Assembly (NCBI GenBank): GCA_026874595.1
Contig: CM049316.1
Location: 32,715,339-32,779,338, forward strand
Origin: Sipunculus nudus
Lineage: Eukaryota; Annelida; Sipuncula; Golfingiida; Sipunculidae
DNA length: 64,000 nucleotides
Direction: 5' to 3'
Part shown: piece by piece, positions 35,616-46,458 of the stretch
Layout of the letters: the number at the start of each line of letters is the position of its first letter
Numbering within the stretch: the first letter of the stretch is position 1
The notes under the pieces: model-generated
What the model was told of the DNA's origin: nothing
Databases searched by the model: none
The model's input: the letters and a program-made list of their open reading frames with translations, nothing else
Position numbers and translations under genes: made by a program

Positions 35616-36213
35616 CTGAAACAGTTCAAAAGAAAATAAAATATACGTAAGGCTCTGGTTTAAATCTTGTTTATTTTATTTCTATTAGTAGTATTACATG
35701 TTAAAAACTCTCCAGCAATGTAATAGTATTTGCTTGCCTCTGAAGTGTTCTTCATTCTGTAAATAAAATTTTTACGTCTTTTTATTTGTGTTTATAACTG
35801 TATGGCTGTAAAAATGTAAAGACCGGTTCACATTTATTATTGGTGTGTATGCTGCATCTGCTGTGTGGTATTTTGTCTATATCTGTTATAATTTTGATCC
35901 ACATTACAAACCCTTGTCACATTGTAACAATGATCTAATACTGCAGATAAAGCCCATTTAACAGGGCCTTTACCAAACTTTGAAAAGAATATAGTTTCAG
36001 ACACCAATATAATATAGTCTATATTTTAACAGTGCTACTAATAGTACTATAGTATAATGGAATGGAGTATAGTTGTAATAATCTTGTTAGTATAGCAACC
36101 TGGTCACAGGAATTCAAATCATTAACCAACCAAACTGACCAGAATATCATACCCTGTGACACTTGTCCAGTAATGACAGATGCCAGCCAGTGATAAATAG
36201 CTTACATACATAC

Positions 36214-36391
36214 CACTTATGAAGTGAGCACTGCAGAGCCTGGTAGTATCATTGGGACTCCAATCTTTGCGGTTGACGGCTGCAATCCATTGTTCACGCC
36301 GCTCTTGGTCAGCTGGGAAACGATAAAATGACAAGCCAGGGAACTTCCCTTGCTTGTTTGAACATCCAACAGCACAGCAACTAATCACCAT
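36214..36391 (-). CDS. Transposase exon 1 (THAP zinc finger, N-terminal part)
   Basis: The chosen ATG (36389-36391) gives MVISCCAVGCSNKQGKFPGL, placing the first zinc ligands near the N-terminus as is usual for THAP proteins. An upstream in-frame ATG would add about 27 residues unrelated to THAP. W35, R51 and CSAHF (53-57) complete the C2CH pattern. The donor GTATGT follows at 36213. Confidence 0.88.
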
Positions 36392-36459
36392 GGTATCAAT
36401 TCCACATTTAATGTCAGATGAATGCAACAACCACTGTGTCACAAGGCTAGGCCATGTGG

Positions 36460-36526
36460 GACCGTCCAACATGGCTGATAAACAATATCACGTGACCTAG
36501 TGACGTCAGCTGCAAAACCTCTATAC
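36460..36526 (-). repeat. Right terminal inverted repeat of the ISL2EU element
   Basis: Read on the minus strand it begins GTATAGAGGTTTTGCA, then has TGACGTCA (36501-36508), a private CACGTG E-box (36489-36494), and GCCATGTTGG (36466-36475) ending in GGACGGTC. The two ends agree at roughly 80 percent by eye with small gaps. The THAP-transposase ATG (36389-36391) lies about 70 bp inside. Confidence 0.85.
36466..36508 (-). promoter_or_regulatory. CRE-like and CCAT-box motifs in the right TIR, upstream of the transposase
   Basis: On the minus strand TGACGTCA (36501-36508) and GCCATGTTGG (36466-36475) repeat the left-end arrangement. They lie about 75-120 bp upstream of the transposase ATG. Conservation of the same two boxes at both ends suggests that both genes share one transcriptional input; the alternative is that the boxes are transposase-binding sites. 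Confidence 0.5.
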
Positions 36527-36528
36527 CA

Positions 36529-36573
36529 GGATTGTTGGACCCCTTCTTTTTTAAAATCCTGGATTCGGCCTTG
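36529..36573 (-). repeat. Right remainder of the CAG-ended MITE split by the ISL2EU element
   Basis: TTGGACCCC, a T-rich stretch, AATCCTGGATTCGGCC and TTG match the right end of the complete MITE at 62797-62845 (TTGGACCCC, AATCCTTGATTCGACC, CTG). The terminus reads CAAGGCCGAATCCAGG on the minus strand. Confidence 0.55.
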
Positions 36574-37491
36574 GAAATCAGGATGGAAAGACAAATAAAC
36601 CGAGAATGCACTACATGACATGTATTATAACATTTCACCACTAGAATTACAAGCATTATCTAAGTGAGTAGTTTATTGGGATACGTTTATCCGCCAGTAC
36701 TATTAATTTTCCTCGCCACTGAGACCCAAGTAATCCCCGGGCTGCCCTATGGCCGGCGCCATCTCCCAGACTCTATATCCCAGACATCATTAACAGAATA
36801 ATGATCAACATTTTGTCAAATATAATAACTAAGGCGCCCAATGTATAAAGCTAATGGGTCATAATTTATGGATCGACTGATTACATATTTCCTCCAAAGG
36901 GGATCATGTCCACACATGTGCCTCACCAATCACTCCTCACTAGAACACATAATGTCATGATTTAACCTGGTCACCGACTAAAGTGGCATGTCGGCTTTGT
37001 TAATTGACGATAAGAACTCTGGTCCACCAGGGGGTTATTCTACCATTTTATACTATCAATATATTTCAATATATTATATTTCAATACGGACAATTTTATT
37101 TATGAATATAAAACCTTCATAATGTTTCTAACTTTATAATAACCAAAACGAAACTGCTGTTTCCTGTATAAGTAATGTATATTTTGAATTTTTTTACGAT
37201 GACAATTACATAAATATAGTTGTTTGTTGTTACAAGTTTGGAAATATAGAAGGCACCGAGCTCCCTCTCCCTACTTCACAACATCTGAAAAGGTTTATAA
37301 GTGAGGACTATGGGTCAACATTAAAAAAAAATATTTGTAAAACTCGATAAACAGGATTTAAATAAAGGAGTAGATTTAAAGTAAAATAATATCACTTTTG
37401 ATTTTCAATGATACCCAGTTTTTTTTAAAGATAATAAAATATGAATAGATAATCCGCGTTTCTAATCATGAGATGCGACTAATGAGAGGGA
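36574..37491. other. No recognisable gene
   Basis: AT-rich flank downstream of the transposon. No host exon recognised. Confidence 0.5.
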
Positions 37492-37500
37492 ATCAGGGGC

Positions 37501-37595
37501 TAGACTGGTACCCTGCTCTATTAAGGCCCTCAGCCAAGCATATCTATGATTGGCCCAGAGCAACGGTGCCATAATATAGCGGGGGTACCAGTCTA
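37501..37595. mobile_element. 95-bp MITE with perfect 9-bp target duplication
   Basis: The ends TAGACTGGTACCC and GGGTACCAGTCTA are inverted repeats, and similarity continues inward (GCTcTATTAaGGC against GCTATATTATGGC). ATCAGGGGC lies directly on both sides (37492-37500 and 37596-37604). The 9-bp duplication fits Mutator-like transposition (8-11 bp), which is an inference. At 95 bp it is almost all TIR. Confidence 0.88.
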
Positions 37596-37659
37596 ATCAG
37601 GGGCCGCAATGCAATGAGGCGGTGGGTCAGGTATACTTGGCTTTTTTATTCATGATATC

Positions 37660-37840
37660 AAATAGTTTGAAATAGTCGAACAAGATGCAGTACACACGTC
37701 ATCTGCCGCAAAAGATCCCTTTCAACATTCAAATATTCAAACTCTTAACTTTTAACGGATATCAATTCAGTAGTAGTCCTGCTAACAGACAAACAATCCA
37801 AATGACAAACAAACAGACACGAGTGATAACAATACGAAGG
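37660..37840 (+). mobile_element. Diverged LINE-type tail
   Basis: CTGCTAACAGACAAACA and GACAAACAAACAGACACG follow an AT-rich lead, like the 6896-7106 tail but without the GGCGAAGG end. Confidence 0.35.
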
Positions 37841-39640
37841 TGACGATTTAAAATGACCCAAGCAGGTTTATATTCACCAAAGATGATGTTGGTAAAAATG
37901 CTGGTGAAATAAGTTCATCATTTCGTATCAGCTGTAAGTGATTTTTTTTTCTCAAATCAATATCACTCTCACATCAACATTTTCTTTCCCTTTCTTTCGA
38001 TATATTAAAGCATACTTGTAATTTTATTGCCGGTCCATGACGATCGCAAAATATGTACCTTTTTTATATGGCAAGACACGGGGGAGATGTATATTTCATG
38101 TTATTCTAACAGCTCTCTCAATCATATGCATTCGGTACTCTTCTCATGCGTGTAATGTGTTTTAATCATGTTCATGAATCTAAGTTGATCGTAATTTTTT
38201 TTTCTTCCTGCATTTTCCACTTTCACAAGGTGGTGTTTTGGTCATTGTTCAACTAGTGCTTAGTGCACTTAGCCATTTATTTTTATGCAATGTTCTTTAT
38301 TACACAATTTTTTTCCTGTTTCATTTCATTTAATCTCTCTAACACCACCACTCCTTGTCATTTGGAACTGACTGTAGGAGACTTTTTGACTCCTTCATAA
38401 AGTAATTTGCAGGGTGTGGAAATTGTCCCCTCATTCATAATACTACAAACACACTATGATCTCAATTTCTGTTGCGAGACATATATTTTTTTTTCATTTA
38501 TGTTGCGAGACATTTTTCAAACCTTTTCCATATGATATATCAGGGACGAATCCAAGAATTTAGGGAGGGGTGTTTACCATTTACATCGATGCACTGATAT
38601 CCACAACTACCAAGGATTACGCCATACAGACATGGCGCAATAAAAGGTAATTTTTCTGTGTATGCGGGTGTGGGGTGGGGGGGGGGGGGGAGTTGAACGA
38701 TCAAACCACGTACCCGCTCAGGGAGGTCACATTCTTGGCACGGCCGGATGTATTGAAAAAGGAAGTTGAGTGTCTAAGGGCAAACAGGTTACAGAATCAA
38801 ATTTGTTCAGGTTTCCTGGTTACGACCTAGCTTTGAACTTGCATTACGCTACTCATCTGGCGTATTCTTCAGTAATCACTCGGAAAGTTAATATTGCGCC
38901 CAGCGGCGTCTTGCATATTCCTTCTAACCACTGTAGATTCGCAGTTCTCCAGGCAGATCGCTCCAGTCGGATTACTCTGTTTTCATGTGAGGATTTTTTC
39001 TGATTGTATTAGCACGACCTATGGAAATAATTCACTCCTGAATGCAGTAACATTGATACATCGGACACACATCTCCAATTTCGCCTAGGACGTCTCATAA
39101 ACGTTAGTATGATATAATCGGATTTTCCGGAACCAAACCCAAAATACTTTCTTGGTCTGTACTGCTCAGTATCTTTCCAGTACCCTTTGGCTTATAATGT
39201 TTGGCTACGATGGCAGCAACAAACACATAATTTTAAGTCAAGAGTCTCTGAATCCGTCGTGTCTCGGGTATATTAGGAAGCTTTATTTGTGTTTACGGTG
39301 ATTAACTCCACCGCGTGCGGTATGTTTTCCAGTCTGTTAGAAGCGTCTTGAAGATAAAAGTTTATAGCTGCTAAAGTTAATGTCAGAGGAATCTCCTTTA
39401 TCCTCATAGATATTTGTGACATAAGGGTGGATCAAGTATTTTGGAAAAGGAGAGATCCAAGCCAGGAAGACTGGTGACAAAACCTTGAAAAGATCCCCAG
39501 TTCCGAAAAAATATAGTCATGGCCACACAAATACTGTAAAAAAAATAAAGGGGGGATAACTTATGAAAATTATAAAATATAGTTTTGAATCACATTTAAC
39601 TTGTTATCGCCGAGGAGGAGTCAGTTTTGAAAACGAGGAG
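37841..39640. other. No recognisable gene; MITE-like start at about 38541
   Basis: CAGGGACGAATCCAAGAATT at 38541 matches the end of the CAG-ended MITE family, and a G-run at 38676-38690 follows. The frames at 38770-39088 have no domain. Confidence 0.4.
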
Positions 39641-39648
39641 TAAAACAA

Positions 39649-39809
39649 TTCTTAACATATATTCATCATATTCCGAAACCGTAATAACGTTTGTCAGCGT
39701 TAGATAAATGTTACGTTCCCGTTTCGGAATGTAATGATTTCCTTGTGCGTGACGTATGTTTCGAAAACAAATATTAAAAAAAAATCTTAACATATATTCA
39801 TCATATTCT
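39649..39809. repeat. Short direct repeats CTTAACATATATTCATCATA and a dispersed 80-bp block
   Basis: CTTAACATATATTCATCATA occurs at about 39652 and 39786. Between them lies a block (39672-39756; CGTTAGATAAATGTT, GTAATGATTTCCTTGTGCGT) that recurs at 41163-41246. Confidence 0.75.
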
Positions 39810-41162
39810 TTGGAAAAGTAAGATGCAAAAGAATTTATTCGACAGAGTGAAAAACCTAGAATGTGATATCTTTCCATGCTATGTTTAATGTTGTTTTACA
39901 TACTGTAACATTGTGAACTACGTTCAACAATAGAATATTCCGTTTCTAAATATAAACCCCCTCTGGAAAGGAATTCAGAAAAGGCTATAAAGGGTTCATG
40001 AAGTGATTTCATTTGTTTCCTGTTTTGGCAAAACAACTAGCAAAAGACAACTAAAGTATCATAACATTTAATAGACTCATCCGATAAAGTAAACAGGAGA
40101 GAATGGGTTTAATAATTTTATAGTACCGATGATGCCCGTCCTAAAGGACTTTGCTTCTGATCTTTCGGGCCTGTTCACATTTTTTACTTTCCTCATCCCC
40201 AAGGAAATGTAAACCCCAATATGCAATAAATGCGTTCGACTTTGTCTGTTCTTACGAGCAGTATCCTATCAAAATGTGGGTGGAGAAGGTGCATCTAAAT
40301 TATAAAGACACTGGCGAGGAGTCTTAGCATAGAAGGCGGTCAGAAAGATACTCGACCCCATACCCTTGAGGTCACAAGTCTAGTGACCTAATTTTTATAC
40401 CAGCAAGCATTACCATAAAAACAAAACAAAAGCCTGATCATTGAATACCGAGTTTAATTACCTTCTCATCCATAGCTGAATTTGATCAAAGATCGCTTAT
40501 CATCAGTTGTCGTCAAATTCGTTGTTTTTTGTTAAATTTGGAACCGTCAATTTACAAACAATAAATTCTAATCCAACTGAATATAAAACAATGTGCCACC
40601 ACATGAAGAGGAATTTTCTATTTTTAATCATCCTTATTTTATGGTAAATTAAAGTAACTGTAACGATAACAAAATAATACTGCATTATATTACATTTATC
40701 CGAGCAAATATTCAAAAATATATAGTCACTTCTACAGCCCCAATCGTAGATTAGGAACAATGGCCCCTTAAGTTGAAGCTCCAGCAAGACACTAAAATAT
40801 AAAATAATATTGTCTGAAATATACTAAAATATAAAATAACATAAGTCTAAACTAAATCACACCATTGAGTCTATCTTTTTTAACCGGGTGCACATTTGAG
40901 TATTTATAATCATATATTGCTCATCATCTTACGAAAAAGGCTTACAAGAAGTACTGCTGTGAAAACGGAAAACTGATACATGTCATTCCATTTCTGCTTA
41001 GATTATATGAACACCAAGATCTCATCATGAATATATATATAATACGAAAGGCTAAAGAAACATAAAATAAAAACTGTAGATTCATATATAGAATATATAA
41101 TTAATATACAACGTATCAAATCCAACTCTCTCAACCTATTCAAATATATTGAATTTGTTCTG
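39810..41162. other. No recognisable gene
   Basis: AT-rich sequence. The minus-strand frame 40503-40787 shows hydrophobic residues but no family motif. Confidence 0.45.
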
Positions 41163-41246
41163 TTCCAAAACCATAATAACTTTTGTTAGCGTTAGATAAA
41201 TGTTCGCAATGTAATGATTTCCTTGTGCGTGACGCATACATCATTT
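41163..41246 (+). repeat. Second copy of the 39672-39756 repeat block
   Basis: Shares CCATAATAAC/CCGTAATAAC, GCGTTAGATAAATGTT and GTAATGATTTCCTTGTGCGT, with a short internal deletion of about 9 bp. Confidence 0.75.
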
Positions 41247-41769
41247 TTTTTCAGAATCCAACAGAATTGTTAGTGATAAAGAAGCGTACTTTACTTCTTG
41301 AGATATTCCGAGATGTATATATGAAAATACTAGGTATATTCTCTTTTCCTTCTCCTTGTAATTTGTATTCTGAAAGGTCGGTTATCAACTGTAATCCAAG
41401 AAACCTTTTGCGACTCCCAAGTGTTCAGGCTCATAAAAATATAGAATTCGCTTTTTGTCGGTCCATCTAACCATCAAACTCGGTAATTAGAATTGGCTTT
41501 AATATCCAGTCTTCAGTTTGCAGTAACAGCCAGGATCTGAAATATAAAGAAACGTTTTGTACATTATGAAGTTATCAACATAATATTTAAACAAACCCGT
41601 ATATTACTACCCATGTTTTTTTCAGTAGATGGCAGCAGGAGTGTCAGTCCCGTTTGTGTTGACAGATGTACACTAGGACAAAAGAGACGCTGCGCCAAAA
41701 TCAGGACGCGGGTCATTTCAAACATTGGAATAAATTTCCTTTAATTAAACCTATTTAAAAAATCCAAGG

Positions 41770-41960
41770 GGGTTGTGTTTACCCCCAAGTTTTTGTTCCT
41801 TTCCTGTCTATTGATTTATAGGGTTTGTTTGTTTGTTTGTCTGTCAGCAGGGTCACATAAATCTTGCTGGATCGATCTCCACGAACCTATGTAGACTGAC
41901 GGGATATGGGTTGGAGAAGACTTTGTTGAGCTTATGTGATGACCCGGATAAATATGCTTG
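41770..41960 (-). mobile_element. LINE-type tail, minus strand
   Basis: Read on the minus strand: GAGATCGATCCAGCAAGATT, TGACCCTGCTGACAGACAAA, then CAAACAAACAAACCC. This is the usual order of a non-LTR element 3' end. No coding part is attached. Confidence 0.4.
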
Positions 41961-44600
41961 ATGCCTTGCCGGATGTTTTAGCTCTGCTTAGTGTCATTCC
42001 AGTTGAAAATGTTCTTAGAATCTAGTACAAGGACAGGCAAACATGCATGGAGGAAAACGTCACCGCCTACACCATGTTGTTATCTGAGGTAAATATCATG
42101 ACATCTCTACTAACTGTAATTCGACTTACGAATAATTTCATATGCAATTTTCACATGTTTTTTTAAATTTCTCTGGAATTTATTAATTTACAGGGCCGCG
42201 TATTCCTCTGCAAACGGAAAATGATATGGCATGAAAAACGATCATGGAATCACACCCTTACTTAGTTCCTTTTCAAGAACAACATCTGAACAAAATCTGT
42301 TGAATATCAATACCTATTTCAACTATCCTAAGCAGAATCAAACAAGTGTGCAAGCAAAATACACACAGAAATAATAAACTCCACTTGGCCTCAAGATTAC
42401 TCTCTAGAAAAGTTAATCAACCGTCAAAGTTTTTTTAGATATCCTATAACATATAAACAAAAAAAGATAATTTTACAAATAGACAAGATACCAAATGATG
42501 TATATACGTGGGTTTAAATTTGATCGAGAGAAAACTTTGCACACTTTTTCTCTTCCTTTTGTTTTATCTTTCTTCATGTTGTTTTAATGGAAATTCGTGG
42601 ATAACAAAATATGGCACACACAGACAAACATATTGAGTTACATAATACCCGCATAACATCGTTGGTGTAATTTCAAAAGAAAATCTGTGACAGATCACAG
42701 GTCGAAAGATCAAAGGGATCAAATTCGCATCATTGCTTTGTGATTATGTGCCCTTTTTATCACAAAATTATCATGTCCTGGTTGCTTTGCGAAAAATAAG
42801 CAGTCTGAAGATCTTCAATTATGGAAGTGGGGGAGGTTGATAACGATAATTGGGCTGCTCATTATTACAAATTAAATACACTGATGAGGGGACTTCATAA
42901 CCATATACGTAACAGTGATCTGTAATAGTCTCACTGGTGAAGCTCCATCTAGCAATCAGACAGTAATTAGTCTGGAAAAAGGATTCCATTGAAAGTCTCA
43001 GAAGCCAAAACAACGGTTCGGTAAATAATATGCTTGCTTTTCAAATAATAACTGCCGGTTTTTGCTGCTACTACGTTTTGATTTTTCCGGACATTCAACA
43101 TATCATCACACATGATCGAAAGAGGCTTGTCCTTTTTTGTAATATTTTTTTCTCAGAAAATGAAAGAGATGTTATGACATTGTTTACATATGTTACCACG
43201 CGGGAATTTCGATTATATATTTGTTTAGGTAGATAATACTCTATTTGAATTTATTCCTAGCCAGTAATATAATAAAATAATCTAAAGCTGCATGTTACAT
43301 TGTAATTAGCTTCTAGTCGGGATATTAATTAAAATTGCAAAATAACGTAGATATAATAAAAGGCAAAGGTAAATCAGACCTTAGAGTAATAGTAATACAG
43401 ACCAGATATAGGTTATTTCGTAAATATTGCAGCAAAGGACTTTGAGAACATACCTAAAAAGGCTAGGGCTAAACCAACAATAAACAATTAGTCTACAGAT
43501 TCCTAATTTTTCTTGGATTTTTTTTGCAAGTCCTTTCGCATGCTGCTACTTTGTGCTATTGTACAGTTTCCCTAAAAAATCAGAGAGGTGTGGGAAATAG
43601 ACTTAATTTGTGTTAATCATTTACGTGGTTTCAAGGATTGAAGAATATAATTGTATTTATTTCGCAAGCTTACAAAATTCCAAGTATTGTATTTTGACCG
43701 GTAAATAACCAAAACAAAAAAAAAGCCGTTTGCACTATTTTTCCCCTATTGTCCGTAGAACAACATATTTGATCATGGAATAAAGGGGGCAAGATATCAG
43801 CTTAATATACAATTCTGGATAGCAGACGTTTTGTTTGGAAATACATAAGACATTCAGCAGATGGCCTAAGTCAAATTTTAAATGGTTAAAGCCCCGGTTA
43901 TTAAAGAATGTCTGAGATTAATATCAGGGGAATGACAAAGGAGGAATTCGGCTTATTATGATTATTAATAATGTTTGACATATTGTTTGGCAATATTTAC
44001 ATTTTGTACCTTCTTCAACAAATAAGTGTGGTTGGCCTCATATTCGAGAGATTCAAATTTCGCGATATTTCATTTTCATGAATTTCATGAGGGTTTACTT
44101 TTCGCTTTCTCACCAGAAACTTATACTTAGTGTAAAAAAATACAAATTACTATCATAAATATGATTATAGTCCGATACTTGTCAATAATATTTACTTGTA
44201 TTCAAATCCGTGTTTCAAGGTCTTCTTCCATGTACACAGCGGGTTGGATCAAAACTGACCTATTGATGAAGGTGAGAAGAATTATTTGATCATAATATAT
44301 GTGACTGTGCCGAAAGGGAGTCACGGAGATTTAATTTATTATTACTATCGCGAATTTGAAACCCTCGCGAACATTAAGCAAACCACAGTATCATTTTTAC
44401 TTTCCGACTTGCAACCGACTTGTTGGAATGGTCCAACAAATGGTAAATCCACTCTGCTCTCATGTTGCATGCCTTAAAGGTTTGTTTCATCATGTTTCTC
44501 GAAACCGATCATGTGGGCTGCCATTTTGCGTACACACTAAAACCCGAAAGTCACAAGTGGCACAAGTCCCAGTTAATATAATCAGAACTTCCCGTGAGTT
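41961..44600. other. No recognisable gene
   Basis: AT-rich sequence. Short frames only. TTTCTCGAAACCG with CACTAAAAC nearby occurs both at about 44488-44545 and 21478-21515, a weak dispersed repeat. Confidence 0.45.
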
Positions 44601-44646
44601 TATATAAGACCTGCTACCATAGTCTCGTTCACAGAGTCTGGTAAGG
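44601..44646 (+). promoter_or_regulatory. Possible TATA promoter with short leader exon
   Basis: TATATAAG at 44601-44608, then about 25 bp to CTCGTTCACAG (initiator-like), then a good splice donor GTAAGG at 44641. Spacing fits a TATA promoter and a tiny 5' exon, but no downstream coding exon is recognised. Confidence 0.2.
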
Positions 44647-45937
44647 TTTTTATTTTTTCATATAATAAAATTTAAATTGGAATCACCCTTCTTGTGATTG
44701 TTTACCATGGACTGTTTGCCTTATACATATTGTAAAATAAGAGAGGGAGGGTATTATATATTAAGAACTTAAAGCCAAACAAACAGAAAATCAAATAGCG
44801 AAATACTTTATATCCCGACATTGAGCCCTCGTAGTTATAATTCAGTAAACACTGCACACGAGGCAATAGAACTCGCGATGTCTATTACGTTTAACTGATG
44901 GCTCTCCCAGTCTGCATGATAACACTTGAAGCAGGCCGAGGCCCAGGTGAATAAATCCAGTGGAACCTTGAAGGGCTCCCCAGGCCGACGGTAGTTCTCG
45001 TGTGACATCACAAATCAATTAACAGCCGTCCTTTCTTTCCTGAAGAGGTGTCTAATAATTCAACAGATCGCACCTGCATGACCCTACTAAGTAACAAATA
45101 TGCCTGACATTGTAAATATAGGAAGAGGCGTCCTTTCACAGACCTTTTATTAGCCCTCGCTCAGAACTGAGCAAGCATGTATGATTGTCTCTATAGATAA
45201 TCTTACAATGCTACCCCCTACCATTTGTTCTTGAGTATATTTAAAGATTTGTTCTCTGAGTTTAGATTTGCTGGATAGTAGGATATCTAAAGGTTTTCAA
45301 ACAGAAGACTCTTGCAGTATGAATTAACCTTTCACAATCAAATTTGCCAGCTCCTTTCCTATTTATATAATGAGGTAAATTGATTAAATTTATGTTGAGC
45401 GCTACATATTTCTATGACTTGATTCTTATTAATTCATTCTTATTAAGTCAGATATATTACGTCATATATATGATATATAACATATATCTAACTATATTGA
45501 GTAGATATTATATTTTCCCCGTAAATGAAATATTTTACATTATTTTTATTTTGAAAAATCAGTTCCAGAGGCAAAATAATTTTCCATGTTTTGAAGTCTC
45601 ATGGACACGGTTTAATTACGTCGGGTCCTCCCATTTTTGGCCGAATTGTTGGGAAATATGGTTTTATAAATGATGTTTCTATTATTTAATGTTTTTTTTA
45701 TACGTAACACACATTTTATAAAATATACTGTAGGAATTTGGAAAACAGATGGAATATGATATAATCCATTGATCTCAGAACTACAGTTTAAATCCCTCAT
45801 GAAGTTCATAAATTTTTGGGTTTCGGACCTAGGATTATTGGCTTAATGATGAATAATGATCCTCATAACAATAAACACAAAATACAAGAGATTAATATGA
45901 ACGAATGACCAGTTGATGTAGTCTCGCGCTGCGGAGC

Positions 45938-45943
<6 letters not shown>
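44647..45943. other. No recognisable gene
   Basis: AT-rich sequence. The frame 45380-45673 is Tyr/Ile/Phe-rich, as expected from base composition alone. Confidence 0.45.

Positions 45944-45988
<45 letters not shown>
45944..45988. repeat. (TA)n microsatellite
   Basis: Uninterrupted TA repeat of about 45 bp. Confidence 0.97.
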
Positions 45989-45990
<2 letters not shown>

Positions 45991-46310
45991 TTAAGGGCTA
46001 TTATGTAATTTATTGATCTTTATTGTGACAGATTCCTGAAATATCTTGTAAAGATAATTAAGTTTAACATCCTAATTTGGCAATTAAAGGACATGTATAT
46101 AATTATATAATTTTTAGTCATGTCCATAATTACAGAGTAGATTTTGGTGTAAAATAATATAATTGAGTTTATCAATTGATGCAATTATCACATTATCTTA
46201 CCTCTTTGCTTTTTATTTACTTGATTCATATCCAACTAAACTGTGATTCAATGTAATCATACATCATAAAATTCCTTTTAAAGTACATGGTATGTTAAAT
46301 CATTCAAAGA

Positions 46311-46458
46311 GTTTTAATATTGAGTAATATTAAAATATTCTACTGTGTATAAACTGATTGAAAAGAATGTTGATGGATTATATAAGAATGTATAATAATT
46401 TAAGGATTATATATCTAACTAACAGTACAATACATTCCATCAACATTCTTTTCAATCA
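46311..46458. repeat. Two neighbouring palindromes
   Basis: TTTTAATATT/AATATTAAAA with a 4-bp loop at about 46311-46334, followed by a perfect 23-bp inverted repeat (46355-46377 and 46436-46458, core AAAAGAATGTTGATGG) around a 58-bp AT-rich loop. The second could be a small MITE; no target duplication is clear. Confidence 0.8.

Larger units (their letters stand above)
34340..36391 (-). pseudogene. ISL2EU transposase: THAP, coiled coil, HTH, DDE_Tnp_4 core (frameshifted)
   Basis: Two exons: 36391-36214 and 35615-34340, with a phase-1 intron (gtatgt donor, tttcag acceptor) that splits a Gly codon inside the THAP domain. The product is about 484 codons. Order: THAP zinc finger (about 5-76), basic segment (about 82-105), coiled coil (about 158-193), helix-turn-helix typical of DDE_Tnp_4 proteins (about 223-268), and a catalytic core with D308 ([13 protein letters not shown]), D383 (ILADRGF) and E430 (RIHVERVIG). 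Known: THAP domains bind DNA site-specifically, and DDE cores cut and join strands using metal ions. Inferred: it acts in the nucleus on the TIRs. One T is missing in a T6 run (A6 on the plus strand, 34683-34688), which creates an early stop after about codon 370 and cuts off D383 and E430. The 3' end converges on the YqaJ gene. Confidence 0.9.
30871..36526. mobile_element. ISL2EU (IS4EU)-type DNA transposon, full length, two-gene, degenerate
   Basis: Seen: both ends carry GTATAGAGGTTTTGCA as an inverted repeat, and the similarity continues imperfectly for about 68 bp to a GGACGGTC box. CA flanks each side (30869-30870 and 36527-36528). Inside are two convergent spliced genes, a SWIM/YqaJ/PHD protein on the plus strand and a THAP/DDE transposase on the minus strand, with 124 bp between their stop codons. 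Known: a DDE transposase paired with a second YqaJ-domain protein is the signature of ISL2EU (also called IS4EU) elements in animals. Inferred: this was an autonomous element; both genes now carry lesions. The outer flanks align as one continuous copy of a short MITE family, which supports the ends. The alternative duplication TA (reading the end as TAGAGG) cannot be fully excluded. Confidence 0.9.

Noticed and set aside
36392-36472. Upstream ATG extension of the THAP transposase (start at 36472)
   Set aside because: The added residues are not THAP-like and begin next to the TIR. The ATG at 36389-36391 places the first Cys ligands where THAP proteins have them.
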